This document shows, piece after piece, positions 1-6,247 of a stretch of DNA of 10,312 bases. A program made the translations under genes and the position numbers. Source of the stretch: Candidatus Saccharibacteria bacterium CG_4_10_14_0_2_um_filter_52_9 (GTDB lineage: Bacteria > Patescibacteriota > Saccharimonadia > Saccharimonadales > UBA4665); NCBI GenBank assembly GCA_002792275.1, contig PFOA01000026.1, positions 1 to 10,312 of the forward strand. Reading direction: 5' to 3'. The notes under the pieces are model-generated. The model did no database searches. It saw nothing but the letters and a program-made list of their open reading frames with translations, and was not told the DNA's origin. Every line of letters starts with the position of its first letter. Position 1 is the stretch's first letter.

Positions 1-2
1 CA

Positions 3-89
3 TTAAAGATGAGTCCGGCAGCTTACGCTGCCAGCCTCATGCCGCAGCCAGAAAGTTTAGAACCGGTGTTGCAGAAAGGGGGAGGTTGA
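3..89 (+). CDS. Possible 3' end of an upstream gene (partial)
   Basis: This frame is open from the window edge to a TGA at 87-89 and gives 28 residues ending in QKGGG. Its stop lies just before the next gene's start, with a purine-rich ribosome binding site (78-85) inside its last codons, as expected in a tightly packed operon. A second frame is also open from position 2 to a TGA at 116-118 and would overlap the next gene by 20 bases, so the frame choice is uncertain. No family can be recognised from so short a tail. A GGCAGC/GCTGCC inverted repeat (17-32) lies inside it and is probably just coding sequence. Confidence 0.3.
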   Translation, partial: LKMSPAAYAASLMPQPESLEPVLQKGGG

Positions 90-98
90 CACAGGCCT

Positions 99-380
99 AT
101 GACATCACCAATGCCTGAGCACATGCTTAGTTCTATGGATAAAAAAGTAACTGACTGCCTGAGTGCTTGCGGTAGTCAAGTACAGCCGGTTGCCTCAGCA
201 ATTAATCAACGTGAAGTTGAGAAAGAAAAAGAGCCTAAACCTGAGCCAGCCGAACCTTATTATCTTCAATTTCAAAATCTATTTCCGCTGGTTGGTCTAG
301 TAACTGCCGCCTACCTCTTAAAATATCTTCGTTGGCGTCCACCCGACATAATCAAACTGAACGCAGCTTATAGATTTTAG
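99..380 (+). CDS. Small single-pass membrane protein with Met/Cys/His-rich N-terminus, unknown function
   Basis: This 93-residue protein is not recognised. The first 25 residues are rich in possible copper ligands (Met1, Met5, His8, Met9, Met13, Cys20, Cys24), with a DCLSACG element. A charged Lys/Glu/Pro linker follows at about residues 38-52, then one hydrophobic segment at about 61-76 (FPLVGLVTAAYLLKYL) and a short basic tail. The start at 99 was chosen because a GGGGGAGG ribosome binding site lies at 78-85, although its spacing (13 nt) is long; ATGs at 111 and 123 are alternatives. There is no signal peptide, so topology is unclear. Its place at the head of a copper cluster suggests metal binding or sensing at the membrane. 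That role is inferred from context and residue content, not from homology. Confidence 0.6.
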   Translation: MTSPMPEHMLSSMDKKVTDCLSACGSQVQPVASAINQREVEKEKEPKPEPAEPYYLQFQNLFPLVGLVTAAYLLKYLRWRPPDIIKLNAAYRF

Positions 381-431
381 ACTCCATATTAATTAATAAA
401 CCGTGATTAGCGGTAATAGTATTTATTTGAT

Positions 432-437
432 AAGGAG
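432..437 (+). promoter_or_regulatory. Ribosome binding site deciding the start at 451
   Basis: AAGGAG lies 13 nt before the ATG at 451. The longer reading from an ATG at 403 would place this site inside the coding region and add 16 residues ahead of a clean signal anchor, so 451 is preferred. Confidence 0.65.
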
Positions 438-450
438 TTTAAATTACAAA

Positions 451-1356
451 ATGACAAAGAAATTATTTATAGGAACCCTAATTGTTATAGGGGCTGTTGG
501 CTTTTTTGTGGTTAGTCGTCCCGATGATAAGCAAAATCAAACAGGTGACAATTATCTAACGCCTGCAGGTAGCCTAAAAGATGTACACGGCATGAGCGTT
601 GATGTGTCAGACTCTAGTAAAGTATGGATTGCAAACCATAGCGGGCTTTATCTACTTAAAGACGATAAAGATCTGTTTGCCGTTGGCGATAAGCGCGATG
701 ACTATATGGGTTTTTCTCCACATCCTACTGACGCGAATACATTCTTTACAAGCGGCCACCCGACGAGCGGAGGTAATATCGGTTTTCAAAAATCAACGGA
801 CGCTGGCCGGACTTGGCAGAAAGTTTCTAATGGCGCGAGTGGTCCAGTAGATTTCCACGCTATGGCAGTTAGTCAAGTTGACCCAAACATAATCTATGGA
901 ACCTATCGTGGTGCATTACAGCGGAGCGTAGATGGTGGTAAGCAGTGGGAAGTTGTAAATACCAACCTTGGAGGCGCTCAAATCATCAGCCTAACAACTG
1001 ATACGGGCGAAAAAGATACTGCCTATGCCGCTACAACAAATGGGCTACTGATGAGTCGCAACCAAGGGCAAACATGGGCACAAGTATCTGAAAATATGAA
1101 GGGCGATACTATAACCGCCGTAGCCGTTAACCCCAAAAGTAACCAGGAAGTGCTTGCATACGGACAGAAGCTTGGTTTCGCCAAAAGCACGGACGGAGGT
1201 AAAACTTGGACGAAAATTGACTCATCTTTAGCAAGTGCACCAATTATGTATATGAGCTATGATAAAAATAACCCAAGTACCATCTATGCTATCAATCAGT
1301 CGCTTGAGATATATAAGACCACTGATAGTGCCGGCACTTGGAATAAGGTGCGCTAA
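451..1356 (+). CDS. Membrane-anchored Asp-box (BNR/sialidase-like) beta-propeller protein
   Basis: This is a 301-residue extracytoplasmic protein. Residues 1-4 are basic (MTKK) and about 5-21 form one hydrophobic helix, an uncleaved signal anchor or signal peptide. The rest is a repeat domain with five Asp-box motifs (S/T-x-D-x-G-x-T-W and variants) at residues 115-122, 159-166, 202-209, 246-253 and 290-297. They are spaced a nearly constant 43-44 residues apart, the signature of beta-propeller blades. The third (SRNQGQTW) and fifth (TTDSAGTW) are degenerate. Such folds occur in sialidases, Ycf48-like assembly factors and the annotated F510_1955 family of putative glycosylhydrolases; I recall that last family near metal genes but cannot verify it here. 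No sialidase FRIP or catalytic residues were identified, so enzymatic activity is doubtful. It sits 3 bp before the TauE/SafE-cupredoxin gene, so a role in metal binding or as a scaffold for the copper system is a contextual guess. Confidence 0.85.
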   Translation: MTKKLFIGTLIVIGAVGFFVVSRPDDKQNQTGDNYLTPAGSLKDVHGMSVDVSDSSKVWIANHSGLYLLKDDKDLFAVGDKRDDYMGFSPHPTDANTFFTSGHPTSGGNIGFQKSTDAGRTWQKVSNGASGPVDFHAMAVSQVDPNIIYGTYRGALQRSVDGGKQWEVVNTNLGGAQIISLTTDTGEKDTAYAATTNGLLMSRNQGQTWAQVSENMKGDTITAVAVNPKSNQEVLAYGQKLGFAKSTDGGKTWTKIDSSLASAPIMYMSYDKNNPSTIYAINQSLEIYKTTDSAGTWNKVR

Positions 1357-1359
1357 ACC

Positions 1360-2649
1360 ATGAATCCAATAATTGCATTTGTAACGGGGTTAACTGCAGG
1401 AGGTTTGAGCTGTCTGGCGGTCCAGGCTGGCCTACTGACTACTTCTATTGGTGACCAAGCCAAAGATGATATCGAGGAAGAGCTAAGAGACGCCAAGCCA
1501 GAACCAACCACTGAACCAGGACATTACGAGCGGGGTCACGAGTTTATACGGGAAGTACGCTTGCTGAAAGCTAGTGGACTAAGACACAAACGCTACGCTC
1601 AGGCATTACAAGCACTTAAGTACCGCTACCCTAAGGTTTATGTAGTTCCCGAAGTAGCGTCAGAGCCAAAAAAGACAAAACTGCATACGCTACAACCAGT
1701 CACTTTGTTTCTTACGGCTCGTCTTGCTGCCTACACGGCTTTAGGCTTTTTACTTGGATGGGTTGGGACGGCTTTACAGCTGACACCGTACACACGAGCC
1801 GCACTGCTAATCGTTATTGGCATTTTTATGCTCGGCACAGCACTTCGTATGCTCAATGTTCATCCAATTTTCCGCCACTTTGTCATTGAACCACCTAAAA
1901 AGGTCACCCGTTACATGCGAAAGAAGGCTAAGAATGATGGTGTCCATAAGCTGACACCAATTGTACTCGGGAGTTTAACGGTACTGATCCCATGTGGGAT
2001 TACCCAGGTCATGATGGCTGCTGCCATTGCAACTGGCAATCCACTTGCTGGCGCAACTATTATGTTCGCTTTCATACTGGGTACCAGCCCGATATTCTTT
2101 GTATTGGCATTTCTGACAACCCGGCTGGAGGGCAAACTACAGTCAAGTTTTCTGAAGTTAGTGGGCGTAATAATCCTGGTCTTGTCGTTAGTTTCGATCA
2201 ACGGTGGCTTAAACCTTGCTGGTTCGCCTCTTTCGTTGAACAGCATTCAGCAGTCTATTAACGATAGATTTGGTTCGGCGGATAAAACAACCGCCGAAAA
2301 CAGCACACCCCCCGTGGACGTAAATGGCGAGAAAGCACCCACCCAAAGTCCCACGGCTTCATCTGTTCAATCGAGCGATGCTACTGGAGATGTCCTAAAG
2401 CTGACTGCTAGTTCTGCCAGCTATAGCCCGGGAGTCATTAAAGCCAGTGCCAATAAAGCCCATAAGCTGGAAATTACCTCCAAGGATAATGGGGGATGTG
2501 GACGAGCCTTCACGATCCCTTCACTGGGCAAGCAAGAGATATTACCTGAAAATGGCGTCACTACCATTGATATACCTCCGCAGCAGACAGGCAAAATGCG
2601 TATGACCTGTGCCATGGGCATGTACAACGCCGTAATTGAATTTAGTTAA
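1360..2649 (+). CDS. TauE/SafE (DsbD-like) membrane protein with C-terminal cupredoxin domain
   Basis: This is a 429-residue fusion. The membrane part has a first helix containing GGLSCLAVQAG (residues 14-24), further helices at about 112-136, 143-163, 197-222, 228-252 and 264-282, and a conserved PCG motif (211-213, IPCGITQ). These features match the cysteine-containing DsbD/UreH_2-like branch of the TauE/SafE superfamily. An unusually long charged soluble segment (about 32-108) separates the first helix from the rest. A Ser/Thr/Pro-rich linker (about 290-343) leads to a cupredoxin-like domain (about 344-429) with YSP, Cys380 and TCAMGM (Cys417, Met419, Met421), the likely copper ligands. 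In DsbD relatives the paired cysteines carry electrons or handle metal across the membrane; here copper transfer is the natural reading given the neighbours. The gene starts 3 bp after the preceding stop, with only a weak ribosome binding site, so translation is probably coupled. Confidence 0.88.
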   Translation: MNPIIAFVTGLTAGGLSCLAVQAGLLTTSIGDQAKDDIEEELRDAKPEPTTEPGHYERGHEFIREVRLLKASGLRHKRYAQALQALKYRYPKVYVVPEVASEPKKTKLHTLQPVTLFLTARLAAYTALGFLLGWVGTALQLTPYTRAALLIVIGIFMLGTALRMLNVHPIFRHFVIEPPKKVTRYMRKKAKNDGVHKLTPIVLGSLTVLIPCGITQVMMAAAIATGNPLAGATIMFAFILGTSPIFFVLAFLTTRLEGKLQSSFLKLVGVIILVLSLVSINGGLNLAGSPLSLNSIQQSINDRFGSADKTTAENSTPPVDVNGEKAPTQSPTASSVQSSDATGDVLKLTASSASYSPGVIKASANKAHKLEITSKDNGGCGRAFTIPSLGKQEILPENGVTTIDIPPQQTGKMRMTCAMGMYNAVIEFS

Positions 2650-2662
2650 AGGAGAATAAAGT

Positions 2663-2890
2663 ATGACAACGAAGACATTTAAAGTTCCGGACATGGACTG
2701 TACGGCTTGCGTTATGCACTTAGAGGGCATCGAGGATAAATTGAATGGTATTGAAATGATCGACGCTAATTATCGCAAGCAACGAATGGTTGTTGACTAT
2801 GATGAAGCCGAGGTCAGCGAGCAAGACATTATCACGGCTGTTAAAAAGGAAGGCTATACAGCTGTTCCTATGCAAGAAAGCGAGGATTAA
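2663..2890 (+). CDS. Heavy-metal-associated (HMA) domain copper chaperone, CopZ-like
   Basis: This 75-residue protein is a single ferredoxin-like HMA domain. The metal-binding loop is M-D-C-T-A-C at residues 11-16 (Cys13 and Cys16), a variant of the usual GMxCxxC. A conserved glycine-tyrosine near the end (KKEGYTA) is also typical. There is no signal peptide or membrane segment, so it is cytosolic. An AAAGGAG ribosome binding site (2648-2654) sits 8 nt before the ATG. The ATPase encoded downstream lacks any N-terminal HMA domain, so this separate protein probably delivers Cu(I) to it. Length and motif fit the family well. The exact metal (copper rather than mercury or zinc) is inferred from the copper-type ATPase and the cupredoxins. 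Confidence 0.92.
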   Translation: MTTKTFKVPDMDCTACVMHLEGIEDKLNGIEMIDANYRKQRMVVDYDEAEVSEQDIITAVKKEGYTAVPMQESED

Positions 2891-2893
2891 AAT

Positions 2894-3076
2894 ATGGAGA
2901 TGTTAAAGAAGTGCTTAAATCCCAAGGTGCTGCTCGGCTTAGGTGTCGTCGCGCTAGGTATTGCTATCTTTGCTCCCAAATTGTTAGCATCCGCATTACC
3001 TCTACTCATTATCGCGGCTTGTCCGCTTTCTATGGTGGCAATGGTGGTTATGATGAACAAGAAGGATAAAAAATGA
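2894..3076 (+). CDS. Small two-helix membrane protein, DUF2933-like
   Basis: This 60-residue protein has two hydrophobic segments, about residues 13-29 and 32-53, and a Lys/Asp tail (NKKDKK). The CLNPKVLLGLG start, APKLLASALPLL middle and ACPLSMVAMVVMM end resemble small DUF2933-type proteins often found in copper or heavy-metal clusters; the family call is from memory. The second helix carries Cys43 and several Met residues that could bind Cu(I). It starts 3 bp after the chaperone gene, and its stop codon overlaps the next start as ATGA (3073-3076), so translation is coupled. A second ATG at 2900 is a possible alternative start. Function is unknown. Confidence 0.8.
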   Translation: MEMLKKCLNPKVLLGLGVVALGIAIFAPKLLASALPLLIIAACPLSMVAMVVMMNKKDKK

Positions 3077-3444
3077 CCGAACTTATAGTATTGTTGGGTT
3101 CGCTCAGTTCAATTGCGCTGATTATCTGGTGGTTCTTTATGAAACCAGATACTGAGGTTGTAGCGGCTACAGTCAATGGCAACGAGCAGACTGTTAATAT
3201 CATTGTTAGCGGCGGCTATACACCACATAAAATCCTGTTACAAAAAGATATCCCTGCCAAGCTGATATTCAACCGTAAGGATGCCTCGAGCTGTCTTGAG
3301 GAGGTGATACTGCCGGATTTTGGCGTGCAGCGAAAATTGCCCGTCAATCAGGATTTGACCATTGAAGTAAAACCGGACAAAGCCGGACGTTTTACCTACT
3401 CATGCGGTATGCACATGTTCTTTGGGGAGGTAATTGTCAAATGA
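3073..3444 (+). CDS. Membrane-tethered cupredoxin-domain protein
   Basis: This 123-residue protein has an N-terminal helix (about residues 4-23, ending in WWFF) that acts as a signal anchor, followed by an extracytoplasmic cupredoxin domain (about 38-123). The likely copper ligands are Cys74 (ASSCLEE) and the SCGMHMF block near the C-terminus (Cys111, Met113, His114, Met115). The pattern YTP...Cys...LPDFG...C-G-M-H-M matches small cupredoxins encoded beside CopA-type ATPases in Gram-positive bacteria. It parallels the C-terminal domain of the TauE/SafE protein encoded at 1360-2649, so the operon encodes two related cupredoxins, one fused and one free. It probably captures copper leaving the ATPase or passes it to the TauE/SafE partner. 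Its stop overlaps the ATPase start as ATGA. Confidence 0.9.
   Translation: MTELIVLLGSLSSIALIIWWFFMKPDTEVVAATVNGNEQTVNIIVSGGYTPHKILLQKDIPAKLIFNRKDASSCLEEVILPDFGVQRKLPVNQDLTIEVKPDKAGRFTYSCGMHMFFGEVIVK
3424..3430 (+). promoter_or_regulatory. Ribosome binding site deciding the ATPase start
   Basis: GGGGAGG lies 10 nt before the ATG at 3441, inside the end of the cupredoxin gene. The alternative ATG at 3402 would add 13 residues that merely read the cupredoxin's copper-site codons in another frame, so 3441 is chosen. Confidence 0.8.
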
Positions 3445-5339
3445 AGACCAAGCATTTATTTTTCTTCACGCTAGTATTGACATTGCCACTTCTCTACACA
3501 ATGGTTGGTGGAGAGCTACCTGGCAATCACTACACTATGGCCGCACTTGCTACAATCGTGCAATTTTATAGCGGTGCCCGCTTCTATAAAGGTGCTTGGG
3601 GCGCTTTCAAACATCGTGCCTCTAATATGGACACCTTGATTGCCGTCGGGACGTCAGTCGCCTACTTTTACAGTGTCTATGCTCTCATCGCCGGACTGCA
3701 TGAGGTTTACTTTGAAATCTCAGCACTACTGATTATGTTCATCCTGATGGGCCAATGGTTTGAAGAATTGACCAAAGGTCGTGCTAGTAGAGCCATTGAG
3801 AAACTACTCGACTTACAAGCCAAGGAAGCAACGGTCATTCGAAATGGCAAACAGGTAAAGCTTGCTGTTGACCAAATAAAAGTAGGCGACATCATTCTCG
3901 TTAAGCCAGGTGAAAAAATCGCACTAGATGGTGAAATTATTGAGGGCAGTTCGAGTATTGATGAATCCTTGGTTACCGGCGAAAGCATTCCTGTCGAGAA
4001 ACATCCCGGTAGTACCGTCATCGGTGCTACGATTAACAAGACAGGCAGTTTCACATTCAAGGCAACCAAAATTGGTAAAGATACCTTGCTTTCGCAAATT
4101 ATTGAACTGGTTGAGCGAGCTCAGGCTAGCCGTGCGCCGATTCAAAAGTTTGCCGACAAGGTTTCCGGCTATTTTGTACCCATTGTTTTAATACTGGCAA
4201 TTATCACCTTTGATGTGTGGTTCTTGCTACTTGGAGCAAGTGTGCTTTCAGCGCTACTATTTGCTGTCGCAGTTGTCGTCATTGCTTGCCCTTGTGCGCT
4301 AGGGCTGGCAACACCTACGGCTTTAATGGTTGGTACCGGACGGGGTGCACGGCTCGGTATCCTAATTAAAAGCGGTGAGGTACTGGAACAAGCCCGAGAT
4401 ATTAAGTATGTGATGTTTGATAAAACAGGTACCATTACCGAAGGCAAGCCTGTCGTTACTGATATTGTCGGGGCAGATAAACAGATGGTTGCAGAGGTTG
4501 CCGCGTCGTTGGAGGCTGCATCGGAACACCCATTGGCATCAGCTATTTTGGAAGCAGCCAAAGAACACGAGCATGCTCCTAAACCCGTCAAAGACTTTAA
4601 AGCTATAGCGGGTAAAGGGATTATTGCTAAGTTTAACGGCAAGCCAGCTTTGATTGGCAACCGGGCACTATTGGAAGACCAAAAGATAAAATTAACGCTG
4701 AATAAGGAAATGAGCGAACTGGAAAAGCAAGGTAAGACAGTTATGGCCGTAGCTTATGGAGGCAAGCTTATAGGGCTAATGGCCGTGCAAGACTGCCCAA
4801 AAGAAGGCGTATTAAACGCCATGGAAGCACTTAAGAAAATGGGACTAGAGCCAGCCATGATAACTGGCGACAATGAACATACTGCACGGGCTATTGCCAA
4901 GCAAGTAGGCATTAAACGTGTAGTTGCCGAAGTACTGCCAAGTCAAAAGGCCGAAGAAGTCATGTCATTTAAGCAGAGAGGTAAGGTTGCCTTCGTTGGT
5001 GATGGCATTAATGATGCACCAGCTTTGGTTGAAGCGGACTTGGGTATTGCCATGGGTTCCGGTACCGACATTGCCATAGAAGCAGGCGGAATCGTACTGG
5101 TTAAAAATGATATTGGCGATGTCGTGAAGGCGCTGCAACTGAGTCGGAAAACTTTTAGTAGAATTAAGCTTAACTTGTTTTGGGCTCTTTTCTACAATGT
5201 CGCAGGCATTCCAATTGCAGCCGGAGTATTGAGTGGCATTGGACTGGTACTTAATCCAGCCATCGCTGGCTTAGCCATGGCTTTTAGTTCCGTTTCGGTA
5301 GTAACCAGTTCATTACTGCTTAATCGAAGTAAGATTTAG
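3441..5339 (+). CDS. copA: Copper-translocating P-type ATPase (P1B-1), lacking N-terminal HMA domain
   Basis: This 632-residue Cu(I) exporter of the inner membrane carries every core P1B motif in order: actuator TGES (179-182), transmembrane metal site CPC (283-285), phosphorylated Asp in DKTGT (327-331), nucleotide-binding SEHP (361-364), TGDN (475-478), and GDGIND (520-525). The last two helices hold YN (585-586) and MAFSS (613-617), the residues that with CPC mark the Cu(I)-specific P1B-1 group. Helices at about 5-22 and 33-50 correspond to the extra MA/MB pair. Typical CopA proteins carry one or more HMA domains before MA and reach about 750-830 residues. Here the chain begins directly at MA, and the HMA function is supplied by the separate gene at 2663. 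It overlaps the cupredoxin stop by 4 bp. Silver transport is also possible for this subgroup. Confidence 0.96.
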   Translation: MKTKHLFFFTLVLTLPLLYTMVGGELPGNHYTMAALATIVQFYSGARFYKGAWGAFKHRASNMDTLIAVGTSVAYFYSVYALIAGLHEVYFEISALLIMFILMGQWFEELTKGRASRAIEKLLDLQAKEATVIRNGKQVKLAVDQIKVGDIILVKPGEKIALDGEIIEGSSSIDESLVTGESIPVEKHPGSTVIGATINKTGSFTFKATKIGKDTLLSQIIELVERAQASRAPIQKFADKVSGYFVPIVLILAIITFDVWFLLLGASVLSALLFAVAVVVIACPCALGLATPTALMVGTGRGARLGILIKSGEVLEQARDIKYVMFDKTGTITEGKPVVTDIVGADKQMVAEVAASLEAASEHPLASAILEAAKEHEHAPKPVKDFKAIAGKGIIAKFNGKPALIGNRALLEDQKIKLTLNKEMSELEKQGKTVMAVAYGGKLIGLMAVQDCPKEGVLNAMEALKKMGLEPAMITGDNEHTARAIAKQVGIKRVVAEVLPSQKAEEVMSFKQRGKVAFVGDGINDAPALVEADLGIAMGSGTDIAIEAGGIVLVKNDIGDVVKALQLSRKTFSRIKLNLFWALFYNVAGIPIAAGVLSGIGLVLNPAIAGLAMAFSSVSVVTSSLLLNRSKI

Positions 5340-5342
5340 CTG

Positions 5343-5471
5343 ATGCGTACCTATAGCGTTACTAAGCAAGTTATTGGTCGTCGGCCATACTTTCGATATT
5401 TCCTATTGCTGTGGTTTTTCACGATTACTATTTTTATCTGGCTCATTAATATAAATAGCATGATCGATTAA
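5343..5471 (+). CDS. Putative 42-residue single-helix membrane protein
   Basis: An ATG 3 bp after the ATPase stop opens a 42-codon frame ending at TAA (5469-5471). It encodes a basic N-terminus (KQVIGRRPYFR, residues 8-18), then one strongly hydrophobic segment (about 19-37) and a short polar tail. Position and charge pattern (positive inside, one helix) fit a small membrane subunit coupled to the ATPase gene. No family is recognised and the ribosome binding site is weak, so it could be chance, but a random frame this hydrophobic in this place is not very likely. Confidence 0.45.
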   Translation: MRTYSVTKQVIGRRPYFRYFLLLWFFTITIFIWLININSMID

Positions 5472-5505
5472 GGGGGTAGCGAGACGAATTGAGTCAACAA
5501 GAATG

Positions 5506-5787
5506 CTACTGACAACTGCTGGTATCCTTTAGTTGATAATGTACACTGACGCGTTTAATGTTGATTAGCTGGCTTTCGTTGGAAATGTATCGAAGCAATA
5601 TTGCATCTATGTCACATTGGTTGCCGTAATCGTCTGTAATCCTGGCATTTTTAAATGCAACTGCTATGGCAATCCTGTCATTATCTTTAACAAATTTGCC
5701 CTGATCTTTCAAGGAATCAAGCCGGAAGAATTTACCTGTTCCACAGCCAGTTAGATAGCTACCTATTGTAGCACTTTCGACAGCGCA
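5506..5787 (-). pseudogene. Protein-like minus-strand frame without a credible start, possible gene remnant
   Basis: On the minus strand a frame stays open from after a TGA (5788-5790) to a TAG (5506-5508), about 93 codons. The translation has alternating hydrophobic and polar residues in its second half (for example DRIAIAVAFKNARI and SQLINIKRVSVHYQL), which looks like real beta-rich protein rather than noise. There is no ATG or GTG in frame; the only common start is a TTG at 5710-5712 without a ribosome binding site, leaving 68 residues. It is either a decayed gene whose 5' end is lost or a chance frame. No family is recognised. Confidence 0.25.
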
Positions 5788-5868
5788 TCAATAACGGGGC
5801 TTCAATTCAATTGCACGTACTCAGCCAAACTGCATAGGCAGGTAGTATGGTTTATGCGGTGGCTACTG

Positions 5869-5874
5869 TACAAT
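5869..5874 (+). promoter_or_regulatory. Candidate -10 element for the 5888 gene
   Basis: TACAAT lies 13 bp before the ATG at 5888 and is preceded by TG (5867-5868). No good -35 is present. It would start transcription near 5881, leaving only about 7 nt of leader, and no Shine-Dalgarno precedes the ATG, so the message may be near-leaderless. Confidence 0.35.
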
Positions 5875-5887
5875 TAATACTAATATC

Positions 5888-6244
5888 ATGGCCGTTCCAA
5901 AGAAGTATTTTCACGATCATTTAGTCCTGCTGCTGCTCAGCATCAACGCTTTTTTGGCGATTGCCGGCAGTATTTTTATCCTGGTGCGCCTGGGTACCAG
6001 CCATGGCACCGGTTACATTGTTCAATATCGCGCCTCGCTGGGGATCAACGCTTTTGAGACTGGTAGCGTTACGGCCTTGCTCAGTTTTGTGGCCTTTGCG
6101 GCACTGGTGCTGGCCACGCACACGGTGTTGAGCATGCGCGCCTACCGGATCCACCGCCAACTGGCCATCACCATTCTGAGTCTTGGTATTTTGCTGTTGA
6201 TACTGACTATTATCATCAGTAACGCGCTGCTAGTACTACGCTAG
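5888..6244 (+). CDS. Conserved-looking three-helix membrane protein, unknown function
   Basis: This 118-residue protein has hydrophobic helices at about residues 11-34, 58-82 and 91-116. A polar loop after the first helix contains GYIVQYRASLGIN (42-54), and a basic loop MRAYRIHRQ separates helices two and three. No domain is recognised. Its stop lies 3 bp before the glycosyltransferase start, so the two are almost certainly co-transcribed and coupled; it may be an accessory membrane subunit of that enzyme, though this is inferred from position only. No Shine-Dalgarno precedes the ATG. The glycosyltransferase gene downstream shares its higher GC content, unlike the copper cluster. Confidence 0.8.
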   Translation: MAVPKKYFHDHLVLLLLSINAFLAIAGSIFILVRLGTSHGTGYIVQYRASLGINAFETGSVTALLSFVAFAALVLATHTVLSMRAYRIHRQLAITILSLGILLLILTIIISNALLVLR

Positions 6245-6247
6245 GCC

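Larger units (their letters stand above)
5472..5887. other. Gene-poor spacer between the copper cluster and the glycosyltransferase locus
   Basis: No convincing gene, tRNA or strong terminator is visible in these 416 bases. A GTAGC/GCTAC pair (5476-5480 and 5505-5509) is a weak, long-looped hairpin without a T-run. The only protein-like content is the start-less minus frame listed separately. The last 20 bases hold a promoter-like element for the gene at 5888. Composition changes from AT-richer to GC-richer across this interval. Confidence 0.6.

Noticed and set aside
17..32. GGCAGC/GCTGCC hairpin near the window start as a terminator.
   Set aside because: There is no T-run, and it lies within what appears to be coding sequence.
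403..450. Upstream ATG extending the beta-propeller by 16 residues.
   Set aside because: The ribosome binding site at 432-437 lies inside this extension, and the signal anchor starts cleanly at 451.
3074..3076. Possible use of UGA as glycine (Gracilibacteria-type code).
   Set aside because: TGA ends the genes at 3076, 3444 and 7881 exactly where family lengths require, and read-through would run into overlapping genes.
3402..3440. Upstream ATG extending the ATPase by 13 residues.
   Set aside because: The strong ribosome binding site at 3424-3430 and the ATGA overlap with the cupredoxin stop favour 3441; the extension only re-reads the cupredoxin copper-site codons.
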